Shown piece after piece: positions 59,201-64,000 of a DNA stretch of 64,000 nt (its first letter is position 1; every line of letters begins with the position of its first letter). The notes beneath the pieces are model-generated. The model did no database searches. It had not been told where the DNA came from and worked only from the letters and a program-made list of their open reading frames with translations. Origin of the DNA: Liolophura sinensis (Eukaryota > Mollusca > Polyplacophora > Chitonida > Chitonidae); assembly GCF_032854445.1 (NCBI RefSeq), contig NC_088298.1:21849295-21913294 (forward strand). Reading direction: 5' to 3'. The translations under genes and the position numbers were made by a program.

Positions 59201-62200
59201 CGAGTCAATGCTGCCACCACTGAAGTATCATGCTGAAGACACCAGACATGACACACCACTCAGTCACCTTACAGTGACACCAGGCCGACCAGCCCGGTTT
59301 TCTTGCCCTAACCTCTGAGTGCCGTCAAATAGACAGATATTGTCATATTTTAACAAAAAAGACAAGAAAAAAAGAATAACCAATGAAAGTAGCATCAAAA
59401 ATATCATTTCCACCTCTTATTCAAACAATATTTATGCTATTCGACCTTCACTGTGCAATATCCTTGATGTACTCACTAGATATGTTGCAGTCATTCCATG
59501 CATTATACATGTACATACATGCAGTGTACACAGATGTAGTCAACAGCTTCTAATGAACTGCATGCATACCTACAATAGGTATTGATTAATCTTAGAATGT
59601 CATGTGTATAACATCACATTAGGAATACAAGAGCATTTTGATGTATATTGTACACTATGCTAAACTCACACATGTTTGTGTATTATCATGATCTGTGAGA
59701 GTTTCATGGTCACATGAAGGCTATTTTTCATACCCATTCTGGGTGCCTAAATTAGACTTCAAAAATGCAAAGAAATCATTAATTAAGAAGACGTACAATG
59801 TACATGTAGAAGTTTTAAGAATGTGTCTATTTCAAATAAATCGATGTTGAAAATGTGTGATTTAATTTTATATTGTATTCAATAATATCCTTGTTATTAA
59901 TAAGTTAAACATAATTATGGGAATCGAAAATGGTGCCCAAATTAAAAAGCTGTGCTTAACCCTACTTTTACTCAATGAATCACTCTGTCATTCGAGTCAT
60001 GGGTGAATTTTTGTCACAAATTCTCTGTGTATGGGGGAGTGGGGGGGGGGGGGAGGAGTAGCAAGAACAATGCTTGAATGTGCATGCAACCTACTGATGA
60101 AGACTTAGGTCCAGTCCCTTAATATGCCAATCTCCCTATTAAAATCTAAATTTCTCGATTAAAATTTTAATGAGGATTTAATGATGTTGCAAAACACCTA
60201 CAGTGAAAACACTTTCACTCAGCACGATTAAACTATCATCAAGGCAAAATCTGTACCAGAAGAAATGGAATCAGAAATGGAATCAAGACTTTCTTTACAG
60301 ACACATTCCACAGTGATCATAGCTGTACCCACATACATGCAAACCATGTATCATATTAGTTCATGACTTGGTGTAATTCTATACCCTGTCAAAAAGCCAT
60401 ACTTCATAAAGTATGTCAGCTTCTTCCAGCACTGGTACTTAAGTCTGCATGTGAACTGGGTTAAGTCTTGGTTTAATATTGAATGACCTGACAATCCCAC
60501 AACTCACTGTACAACATATATGTTTATATATTCTGCACACAGTGTACAGAAATAGTACATTTTAAGTCTTTTAATCATTCAGCTTTTAGACCTACATTGT
60601 ACATGTTTGTGTGCATCCATGTGTACATGTGACCAAAGCAAGGAAGTACGAAAATGAAAATTTAATACATCCCACGAGAATTTATCAGGGTTAAGAAGTT
60701 CAAGGATACTCACGCTGTATCTCAATTCTTAAGTTCAGGTTACCTTATCAATTATGTACATATATGTGCATATCAACAATTATGTTGGCAAAGAAATACA
60801 TGAAGTCTAGATATATTATACATGTCCTGACAATTCCCCGTTAAAGTTCATTTTTTGAGGTAAATGAATTTTCTTGTCTAAGCCTACCTTCTAACTTTGA
60901 AACAAACCACAAAAAATTCTTCTGAGATCAACCAAGCTCTCAGAATCAGGAAAAATAAGTATCTATAGCGGTATGCAAAACTTAAGGTCAATCACATGTA
61001 CAGTAATGTTTGACTCGACATTTTTCTCTTACTTGCAGAAGCACACCTTTTAATTGTTCTCCTCCAACTGTGTCTCGCTTCGTCAATATTACTTTACCTC
61101 AAGAAAAGTGATTAGATGACAAAATTTCCAACAGAATTTAAAACATAGGTCAAATGATGATTTTACAGTAGACAACAGTTGACCTAAACAGCTGCCAGAC
61201 CTGCCCACATACGGCCAGAGAGGCACCACACTGGCACGCTAACTACGGACGCCACGTAGACCCCAATATATCATATTAATGCAGTTCAAAACATGATGTT
61301 GTGTCACTCGAACTCATTTTAGAGGAAGAAACTTCTTTCAAAATCCAATAAGAATGTTTTAGTGTTGGTCAGGTTACGCCCACCAAAGGTATTAAGATGC
61401 ATGCACACGCAAACTATCTTATGAGATAAATATCCACGGATGTGACCCATTCACTTACAAGTGTATACATAGAATGCTAGCATCCAGTGAATAAGCAAAT
61501 ACACATATACATGTATGTGTGCAATATGCCAATTGTGGTGAACAAACATATACACATGTACATGTATGTGTACAATGTTCCAGTTGTGGTGAATAAACAT
61601 ATACACATGTACATGTATGTGTACAATGTTCCAGTTGTGGTGAATAAACATATACACATGTACATGTATGTGTACAATGTGCCAATTATGGTGAATAAAC
61701 AAATACACATGTACATGTATGTGTACAATGTGCCAATTATGGTGAATAAACATATACACATATACATGTATGTGTACAATGTGCCAATTATGGTGAATAA
61801 ACAAATACACATGTACATGTATGTGTACAATGTGCCAATTGTGGTGAATAAACAAATACACATGTACATGTATGTGTACAATGTGCCAATTGTGGTGAAT
61901 AAACAAATACACATGTACATGTATGTGTACAATGTGCCAATTATGGTGAATAAACAAATACACATGTACATGTATGTGTACAATGTGCCAATTGTGGTGA
62001 ATAAACAAATACACATGTACATGTATGTGAACAATGTACCAGTTGTTGTGAATAAAAGCGCTGCAGCATGTCTCTCACGGAGCATGAGTCAGACTTCTGT
62101 CACAGTGTTTCTTGTAGCGTTTTCAGTCAATTGAAAAGCCAAAATCTACATGTAAACTACAGGCATTGTGGAGTTTGTACATACAATGTCCACTTTAACA

Positions 62201-63648
62201 GATGTATTAAAATGAGCCAACTTTGCATTAGGAGACTTTCCAGGCAGCAAGATGTACAAGCTTTTATAGTAGTACATGTTTTACTCAGGTAAAAGACACA
62301 CAGCACAAGTTAAAGTTAACACAAGGTCTTCCAGTACTCTGGAAATCAAAAAAAAAAAATCACTTCTTTGTTAACACAGATGATATTATTATAACTTCAG
62401 GACATGTGAAAGACTCATGTATTCACTGTATCATATCATCATTTGGCTATAATGGCCGACAACGGGCTTGGGTAAGTAGACAGTCAGAAGTCTGGAGGAT
62501 TTTAGTATAGTTTACATCTCACACATTGCGTCTTTGCACATAAAGTTATGGCATACGTTCACATTTACAGTAGTTGTACATAGCTGACACCCTTAAATTA
62601 ATACAGGCATTGTCATCATCAACCACATACAAGTATGTATCAGTATAACTGTACTGAATTTTTTCTTTTCTTTTTTCATCACTTCTTTAGATCCCTAAAC
62701 CAGTTATTTCACAATCAGCTGAGCGAGGTCATTGGGTGACCTCGATAAGTGATATCAGTATATCAGGCAGTACTGGCTGTCCCATTTAAACATATCGCCT
62801 TGTAGGCCTACCACTCACTAGCAGTAGAATTAATTAAAAACATATATGTATGCACACTGGGCCATGCAGAGAACAAGGGAAAAGTCTAAAACAGAAGCTG
62901 TCAAGATACCACCCTAGTTTCACAGTATAATGGTTAAAACATATGCAGCAAACATATAATTATTTACTCTGAAAATAGAATCTTCTTTACATGCTGTCTG
63001 CGTCAACCAAGAAGACAAAAATAATTTAGTATCAGACACAGGACTGCGTGTGTTACTGTTCTTCTCATGTTTCATCTCTCCTGTTGAGTTTGCAGAAGGT
63101 GAGGGGTGGGGGATTGCCACAGCCAGCACTGTGTCTTTAAGTTTCACACGGGTGGCGGTGACACTGCATGATCTGACATTTATATCACAAGTTATAACGT
63201 AGAGTTGACCCCAAGAAAGTCTGCGACTTAAGATGGGCGGATGCTTGAGAAGAAAAAATGACACGTGCACTGACAATGTCGTCTGGTAGCGGCAATTAAA
63301 TAGGTCATATGAGCCAAAAGTTAACTGAGTATTGAAAGAGAATGACTGAGTAAGATTCGACAGTGAAAGTAGCAAAGGCTGCTGCTTTCGTACAAAAGAT
63401 TTTACAACAGTAAAAGTTACGCCCCATTTCACAGCTCAAGAGACGTCTCCGATGACACTGACAGCCCCGGTTTTACTCAACCTCCCTTAACTTCGCTCAA
63501 ATGACAGCAGCAACTTCGAGAAAACCGCCACCAAACTGGCGTATATGTCGCCCAACTCGCGAGCGACGGTGGATTTTAATCACACCACGAAATCAGAGAA
63601 CATAATTCAGTAATTACCTGCTTTCGAACCATTTTTCCTCGCCATCAT
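31748..63648 (-). CDS. SPATS2: SPATS2/SPATS2L homologue (spermatogenesis-associated serine-rich protein 2-like), multi-exon
   Basis: Sixteen exons with AG/GT boundaries and consistent phases, plus one candidate microexon, give about 687 residues from ATG 63648-63646 to TGA 31750-31748. Domains in order: Ser/Lys N-terminus; a CUE/UBA-like helical segment ([40 protein letters not shown], residues about 39-80); a Lys-rich patch ([10 protein letters not shown]); a Ser/Thr/Pro linker; a conserved coiled-coil region ([20 protein letters not shown] through [17 protein letters not shown] and [20 protein letters not shown], about 231-342); [17 protein letters not shown]; then a Gly/Arg/Ser-rich and basic C-terminus. 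Vertebrate SPATS2 and SPATS2L share this order (DUF1387 family). They are cytoplasmic or nucleolar RNA-associated proteins; molecular function is poorly known. I take the first or second ATG (MMARKNGS) as start because vertebrate proteins begin similarly short; the frame stays open further upstream. Intron 1 spans 17.6 kb. Confidence 0.88.
32366..32560. repeat. 26-28-bp minisatellite in the last intron
   Basis: About seven units of CATGTTTCCCATTACACNTT followed by a T run. The unit length varies with the T run. It lies wholly in the intron between exons 16 and 17. Confidence 0.85.
32614..32912 (-). mobile_element. Full-length SINE with 13-bp target-site duplication
   Basis: The element is 32627-32898. 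TATTGTGAATATA (32614-32626) and TATTGTGGATATA (32900-32912) flank it with one mismatch. Tail, core, B-box complement GACTTGAACTCACAGC and A-box head complement ACTGAGCCACGGAGGCCCC are all present. Confidence 0.94.
33228..33456 (-). CDS. SPATS2: SPATS2-like exon 16
   Basis: Acceptor GTGCACCAG and donor GTAAGC; 229 nt in phase 0. It encodes [20 protein letters not shown] followed by imperfect repeats of the form [30 protein letters not shown]. The repeats are visible in DNA as recurring AGGTCA/CAAGGTCAG. A disordered Gly/Arg/Ser-rich segment of this sort suits RNA or condensate association. Confidence 0.88.
34308..34390 (-). CDS. SPATS2: SPATS2-like exon 15
   Basis: 83 nt, phase 1 in and 0 out, acceptor TTGTTTCAG and donor GTAAGA. 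It encodes [20 protein letters not shown] then LKDSLRLQ, a short charged helix. Confidence 0.85.
36528..36713 (-). CDS. SPATS2: SPATS2-like exon 14
   Basis: 186 nt, phase 1 in and out, acceptor CTCATTCAG, donor GTAAGA. It encodes [20 protein letters not shown], corresponding to the R-C-x-x-x-x-S-x-x-S stretch after the conserved domain in vertebrate SPATS2, then a Thr/Ser-rich linker including [15 protein letters not shown]. Confidence 0.88.
37783..37804 (-). CDS. SPATS2: SPATS2-like exon 13, 22-nt microexon
   Basis: Acceptor ATTTCAG, donor GTGAGT; 22 nt encode EIKSFGE plus one base. The peptide aligns with the end of the conserved domain (the S-F-G motif) in vertebrate homologues. Confidence 0.75.
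38155..38180 (-). CDS. SPATS2: Candidate SPATS2-like exon 12, 26-nt microexon
   Basis: Reads GPRFTKFLL between an AG and GTTAAG, with a length that fits the phase needed between exons 11 and 13. It would supply the Arg-Phe expected after D-E-D-L-G. The polypyrimidine tract is poor, so another exon in 37,810-38,975 may be the real one. Confidence 0.3.
38252..38553 (+). mobile_element. SINE with 12-bp target-site duplication and rebuilt 5' head
   Basis: TTGAAGCTGCAG occurs at 38252-38263 and 38542-38553. The element between starts with about 40 bp unlike the usual GGCCTCCGTGG head (GGGGGACTCATACAGTC), then joins the family at GACTCAGTTGGTTAGCGCGC. B box, core and tail follow. Confidence 0.88.
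38674..38870 (-). mobile_element. SINE with internal deletion of the core
   Basis: Tail and first core part (GGTCAGCATTATGGTTGGAG) join directly to ACTTGAACTGACAGC, losing about 100 bp including the CATCCGCAG block. Imperfect flanking duplication TAAAGAACTT/TAAAGAAGTT. Confidence 0.85.
38979..39015 (-). CDS. SPATS2: SPATS2-like exon 11, 37-nt
   Basis: Acceptor ATCTTGACAG, donor GTAAAA. It encodes [12 protein letters not shown] plus one base, a direct match to the conserved H-F-V-x-x-R-K-x-D-E-D-L-G signature of the SPATS2 family. Confidence 0.88.
39592..39701 (-). CDS. SPATS2: SPATS2-like exon 10
   Basis: 110 nt, phase 1 in and 0 out; acceptor TTCTGCAG, donor GTAAGG. It encodes [20 protein letters not shown] then [17 protein letters not shown], the end of the coiled coil and the E-L-x-x-L-R-A-x-I-K signature. 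Confidence 0.88.
39757..39975. repeat. About 30-bp minisatellite in intron 9
   Basis: Degenerate units of TGACTGGTTTAACCAAACAT and GTGGTTGGCTGAACCAAACA, five to seven copies. Confidence 0.75.
39985..40095. repeat. Dispersed tRNA-like repeat, copy 1
   Basis: GCTGCCGCCACTGAAATATC and GGGTTTGATCCCGGGTCTC. Related stretches lie at 44388-44465 and 59210-59310. The GTTTGATCCC portion resembles a Pol III B box. Confidence 0.55.
40231..40318 (-). mobile_element. SINE fragment
   Basis: TTGATTGGTGTTTTACGCCA, TACTCAAGAATATTTCAC, then a jump to AGACCTTCCCA; most of the core is deleted. Confidence 0.85.
40370..40428 (-). CDS. SPATS2: SPATS2-like exon 9
   Basis: 59 nt, acceptor TTTACAG, donor GTAAGT. 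It encodes [19 protein letters not shown] within the conserved coiled coil (vertebrate counterpart has L-L-x-E-M-D). Confidence 0.9.
40484..40682 (-). mobile_element. SINE, truncated before the tRNA head
   Basis: (TTTA)n tail, GTGTTTTATGCCGTGCTCAA, core and GACTTGAACTCACAGC, ending at the B-box complement. Confidence 0.88.
41223..41352 (-). CDS. SPATS2: SPATS2-like exon 8
   Basis: 130 nt, acceptor GAATGCAG, donor GTAAGT. It encodes [20 protein letters not shown] then [23 protein letters not shown]. The E-K-S-V-K-D-L-Q-R segment is the most diagnostic match to SPATS2/SPATS2L. Confidence 0.92.
41367..41562 (-). mobile_element. SINE with deleted core
   Basis: TGACTGGTGTTTTACTCCGT tail, shortened core, GACTTGAACTCACAGCAACC and a degraded head GCTAACACCTCAGCCACAAA. 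Confidence 0.82.
41764..41874 (-). CDS. SPATS2: SPATS2-like exon 7
   Basis: 111 nt, phase 1 in and out; acceptor TTCATGTAG, donor GTGAGT. It encodes [20 protein letters not shown] then [17 protein letters not shown], a Ser-rich linker before the coiled coil. Confidence 0.82.
41895..42450. repeat. Dispersed repeat, copy 1 (second copy at 58625-59060)
   Basis: Shares an ACGGGGAGG start, GGTGGCACTAATGTAAAGCA, GCCATTGTTGCGTC and, further in, GATGAGAAAAAGGAACAT and AAGGTCCTGCT with 58625-59060. Non-coding; origin unknown. Confidence 0.65.
42871..43032 (-). CDS. SPATS2: SPATS2-like exon 6
   Basis: 162 nt, phase 1 in and out; acceptor CTTACAG, donor GTAGGA. It encodes [38 protein letters not shown] and a Gln/His-rich end. 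Low-complexity linker, poorly conserved. Confidence 0.82.
43429..43576 (-). CDS. SPATS2: SPATS2-like exon 5
   Basis: 148 nt, phase 0 in and 1 out; acceptor CTTCTTCAG, donor GTGAGT. It encodes [20 protein letters not shown] and a Ser/Asn-rich part ending SQHLVN. The K-K-K-N-K-P-K-P run occurs at the same place in vertebrate SPATS2. Confidence 0.9.
43648..43790 (-). mobile_element. Strongly diverged SINE remnant
   Basis: TTTATTTCTTTATTTAC, CATTCAAGAATTATTTTTGC and GTTTAATGGGTGGATGAAAC resemble tail and core positions. Similarity is weak. Confidence 0.4.
44250..44296 (-). CDS. SPATS2: SPATS2-like exon 4
   Basis: 47 nt, acceptor TTTTTTAG, donor GTGAGA. It encodes [16 protein letters not shown], equivalent to the G-(S/A)-x-x-x-L-x-x-W segment closing the N-terminal helical domain. 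Confidence 0.9.
44388..44465. repeat. Dispersed tRNA-like repeat, copy 2
   Basis: ATCATGCCGAAGACACCAGA, CCCACCCAGTCACAT and GATCCCGAGGTCTC, shared with 39985-40095 and 59210-59310. Confidence 0.55.
45305..45413 (-). CDS. SPATS2: SPATS2-like exon 3
   Basis: 109 nt, phase 0 in and 1 out; acceptor TTCCCACAG, donor GTAGGT. It encodes [20 protein letters not shown] and [16 protein letters not shown], the CUE/UBA-like N-terminal domain conserved from molluscs to vertebrates. Confidence 0.93.
45900..45982 (-). CDS. SPATS2: SPATS2-like exon 2
   Basis: 83 nt, phase 1 in and 0 out; acceptor TTTTGCAG, donor GTCAGT. It encodes [20 protein letters not shown] then QHDDVKSK, matching the vertebrate F-D-(T/L)-x-(T/S) opening. 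Confidence 0.88.
46058..46384. repeat. 27-bp minisatellite in intron 1
   Basis: About 12 units of ACAAATACAACTGTTAATGT then ACATGTG. The period is a multiple of three, so an open frame of 76 codons appears on the minus strand (repeating TCTLTAVFV). It is not a gene. Confidence 0.92.
47412..47615 (-). mobile_element. SINE, old copy
   Basis: TTGGCAGCATTGTGGTGGGA, CATCTGCAGACTGCTG, GACTTGAACTCAAAACCACT and a head complement ACTGGGCCAAGGAGGCC. The tail is missing. Confidence 0.85.
49195..49486 (+). mobile_element. Full-length SINE with 11-bp target-site duplication
   Basis: The element is 49206-49475; AAAACTGAATC flanks it at 49195-49205 and 49476-49486. The head GGCCTCCGTGGCTCAGCTGG and B box GAGTTCAAGTCCAG are intact; with 5327-5612 it is the least mutated copy here. 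Confidence 0.95.
49871..50645. repeat. 27-bp minisatellite in intron 1, about 28 units
   Basis: Unit ACTGTACAGTACATATACAC then TGTCATG, with TACTTTGTC variants. Period 27 leaves several frames open on both strands (up to 268 codons, for example repeating CTVHIHCHD or MTVYMYCTV). These frames encode only the repeat. Units carry the palindrome TGTACA next to GTACATGTAC. Confidence 0.96.
51665..51800 (+). repeat. Dispersed repeat family, plus copy
   Basis: CTTGGTGCTGAAACTTATAA, AACCTCAAAACACCTTTCTA and AGAACTCTCAGAATG; reverse complement at 53620-53790. Confidence 0.7.
53060..53290 (-). repeat. Dispersed repeat family (29055 type), inverted copy
   Basis: AAAAGAGCAACTTTCAG, TTGATTTTGGAGACAACACT and AAAAGGTTGAAGAATTACAG; complement of 54055-54250. 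Confidence 0.72.
53620..53790 (-). repeat. Dispersed repeat family (51665 type), inverted copy
   Basis: CTGATTCTGAGAGTTCTACT, TAGAAAGGTGTTTTGATGTA and AAGTTTCAGCACCAA; complement of 51665-51800. Confidence 0.7.
54055..54250 (+). repeat. Dispersed repeat family (29055 type), plus copy
   Basis: GGGCATTATTCTGTGCTGAC, ATTATACTTTTTGTGAAGC, CCAAAATCAACTTAAGG. Confidence 0.75.
54500..54605 (+). other. tRNA-like sequence, possible second SINE family head
   Basis: CAATGAGGTTGCGAGTTCAA then ACCCAGCTCATGCTAGTC resembles the B box and the start of a SINE body, followed by a T run that would end Pol III transcription. No clear A box; it may be a degraded copy of another tRNA-derived family. Confidence 0.35.
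54747..54940 (-). mobile_element. 5'-truncated SINE with 13-bp target-site duplication
   Basis: The element is 54760-54927; GTAAACACTAATG (54747-54759) and GTAAGCACTAATG (54928-54940) flank it. It lacks the entire tRNA head, so it inserted as a truncated copy rather than being eroded later. Confidence 0.88.
55685..55875 (-). repeat. Dispersed repeat family (29055 type), second inverted copy
   Basis: AAAAGAGCAACTTTCAGCAC, TGAGTTTTGAGACAAAACT and GTGTTGAAGAATTACAG. Confidence 0.7.
55932..55957. repeat. (CAGT)n microsatellite
   Basis: Six uninterrupted CAGT units. Confidence 0.9.
56366..56520 (-). mobile_element. SINE, truncated
   Basis: TTTATTTATTTACTTATTTA, GTGTTTTATGCCATACTGAA, CATCTGCAGGTTGCTGGCAG; ends before the head. 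Confidence 0.82.
56527..56722 (-). mobile_element. SINE, truncated
   Basis: CATTGGTGTTTTACGCCCTA, CTCAGGAATATTTCACTTAC, GGCCAGAGAGGAAGTCAACA; head absent. It follows the previous copy by only a few bases in the same orientation. Confidence 0.85.
56905..57112 (-). mobile_element. SINE lacking the A/T tail
   Basis: CATGCTGTATTCCACAACAT, GGCCAGTATTATGGTGCGAG, CATCCGCAGGTTGCTGG, a weak B-box complement and TCAGCCATGAAGGCCCC. Third of three tandem same-strand copies. Confidence 0.83.
57650..58220. repeat. 46-bp minisatellite interrupted by a SINE, with one inverted unit
   Basis: Units of GTAGAGTACAAGCCTATATG then CATAAATGTATACATACAAA and CACAAT lie on both sides of the SINE at 57761-58011. 58140-58158 is an inverted copy of 58101-58119 (19-bp arms, 20-bp spacer). 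Confidence 0.9.
57748..58024 (-). mobile_element. SINE inserted in the 46-bp minisatellite
   Basis: The element is 57761-58011, flanked by ATGTAGAGTACAA at both ends. Because this 13-mer is itself part of the satellite unit, it is both target-site duplication and repeat boundary. About 25 bp are missing between GAGAGGAAG and AACTCATAGCGACC. Confidence 0.9.
58625..59060. repeat. Dispersed repeat, copy 2 (first at 41895-42450)
   Basis: ACGGGGAAGAGGTATAG, GTGGTACTAGTGTGAAGCAG, GCCATTGTTACGTCCCAAAT and AAGGTCCTGCTG are shared in order with the other copy, with different spacing inside. Confidence 0.65.
59210..59310. repeat. Dispersed tRNA-like repeat, copy 3
   Basis: GCTGCCACCACTGAAGTATC, ATGCTGAAGACACCAGACAT, ACTCAGTCACCTTACAGTGA; see 39985 and 44388. 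Confidence 0.6.
60860..60970 (+). repeat. Dispersed repeat family (51665 type), further copy
   Basis: GAGGTAAATGAATTTTCTTG and AGCTCTCAGAATCAGGAAAA are shared with 26225-26315 and 51665-51800. Confidence 0.6.
61490..62050. repeat. 51-bp minisatellite in intron 1, about 11 units
   Basis: Unit GTGGTGAATAAACAAATACA then CATGTACATGTATGTGTACA and ATGTGCCAATT. Period 51 is 17 codons, so frames of 187-215 codons run open on both strands (repeating [17 protein letters not shown]). They are repeat artefacts. Confidence 0.96.
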
Positions 63649-63830
63649 TTCACAACTCGATACACTCTCCACACTGGCACAGGCCGGAAATGATACTGGA
63701 GGCCTGTTTATGTCGGAAGCTACCGAGCGCTTCCGAAAACACCCGAGTCCCCGCATACAGCGACTTTCATTCTCCGTGGTCGCTGAACAATTTCCTTTCA
63801 TTAAAATATAATTAATCTACATGCACCCAA
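63430..63830 (-). promoter_or_regulatory. CpG-richer 5' region of the SPATS2-like gene
   Basis: The sequence around exon 1 has many CpGs (GCCCAACTCGCGAGCGACGG, CACCCGAGTCCCCGCATACA), unlike the AT-rich intron and upstream DNA. It is the likely promoter and 5' UTR. No TATA box is evident; the exact start site is not visible. Confidence 0.45.
63618..63648 (-). CDS. SPATS2: SPATS2-like exon 1 (start codon)
   Basis: ATGATGGCGAGG... encodes [10 protein letters not shown] plus one base; donor GTAATT. The second ATG (63645-63643) is equally possible. The frame is open upstream for about 50 more codons, but vertebrate homologues start with a similarly short M-x-R-K segment, so I place the start here. 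Confidence 0.75.
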
Positions 63831-64000
63831 ATTAAGTTTTGTTAAGAAGCAAATAAACAGAAACATCAGCTCATTTGATATCATTTTCTTCTGATGATCT
63901 TTGTTTTGAGATGAATTTCTTATTTAGTAAATCTGACGTCCTAATCCTTTTTATGTTTATCATTAAAACCAGGGTTATGAATTACATGTGAATAGTTATT

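Noticed and set aside
46050-62050. Possible CRISPR-like arrays from regular repeats
   Set aside because: The repeats are head-to-tail minisatellites without unique spacers, in a eukaryotic intron.
61477-62134. Frames of 187-215 codons with a 17-residue period
   Set aside because: Produced by the 51-bp minisatellite on both strands; no unique coding sequence attached.
62452-62474. Plus-strand ATGGCCGACAACGGGC followed by a good donor GTAAGT, suggesting a first exon
   Set aside because: Only seven codons, no second exon can be linked, and it lies inside an intron of the opposite-strand gene.
62920-63432. 170-codon minus-strand frame in SPATS2 intron 1
   Set aside because: The longest frame without repeats, but no recognisable domain, no splice-consistent partner, and composition like the surrounding intron. 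It could be a 5'-proximal non-coding part of the transcript.

Overview
This window is nuclear DNA of an intron-rich animal, most likely a mollusc. The evidence is about two dozen copies of one tRNA-headed SINE with the (ATTT)n tail and bipartite core common in bivalve and gastropod genomes, a GIY-YIG Penelope-like element, a Polinton, an RNase H-bearing LINE, AT-rich minisatellites and one host gene split into many small exons. Nothing prokaryotic is present. The species cannot be named from the sequence alone.

Layout. 1-6956: non-coding DNA with a 63-bp minisatellite interrupted by the 3' end of a Penelope-like element, plus several SINEs. 6957-22423: one complete but dead Polinton/Maverick (6963-22417, 15,455 bp). 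It is bounded by a perfect 6-bp target-site duplication (ATCAGG) and by long terminal inverted repeats (TIRs) that carry a roughly 38-bp internal repeat. Inside are decayed genes for a PC4-like protein, integrase, a small membrane protein, an A32-type packaging ATPase, a conserved Polinton protein, a minor-capsid-like protein and a cysteine protease on the plus strand. A protein-primed DNA polymerase B lies convergent on the minus strand, missing its C-terminal half. The right part has accumulated a SINE scrap, degraded C2H2 fingers, a broken SGNH-hydrolase ORF and a 5'-truncated RNase H-type LINE that lands inside the right TIR. 22424-27500: a small TA-flanked MITE, SINE fragments and an intact tRNA-Arg(ACG) gene with a Pol III terminator.

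27500-63800: one host gene on the minus strand, a SPATS2/SPATS2L homologue. I reconstructed 16 exons with consistent splice sites and phases, plus one weaker candidate microexon, giving about 687 residues. Intron 1 is 17.6 kb and holds three large minisatellites, two with periods divisible by three (27 and 51 bp) that create long false ORFs on both strands. The palindromic words TACATGTA/ACATGTAC recur throughout it. The stretch downstream of the stop codon is SINE-free for about 4 kb and is probably a long 3' UTR.

The best lead is the Polinton. Its boundaries are exact, the order of damage can be read, and catalytic residues in the integrase and the polymerase exonuclease are altered. The SPATS2-like gene and the tRNA are the only host genes I can support.
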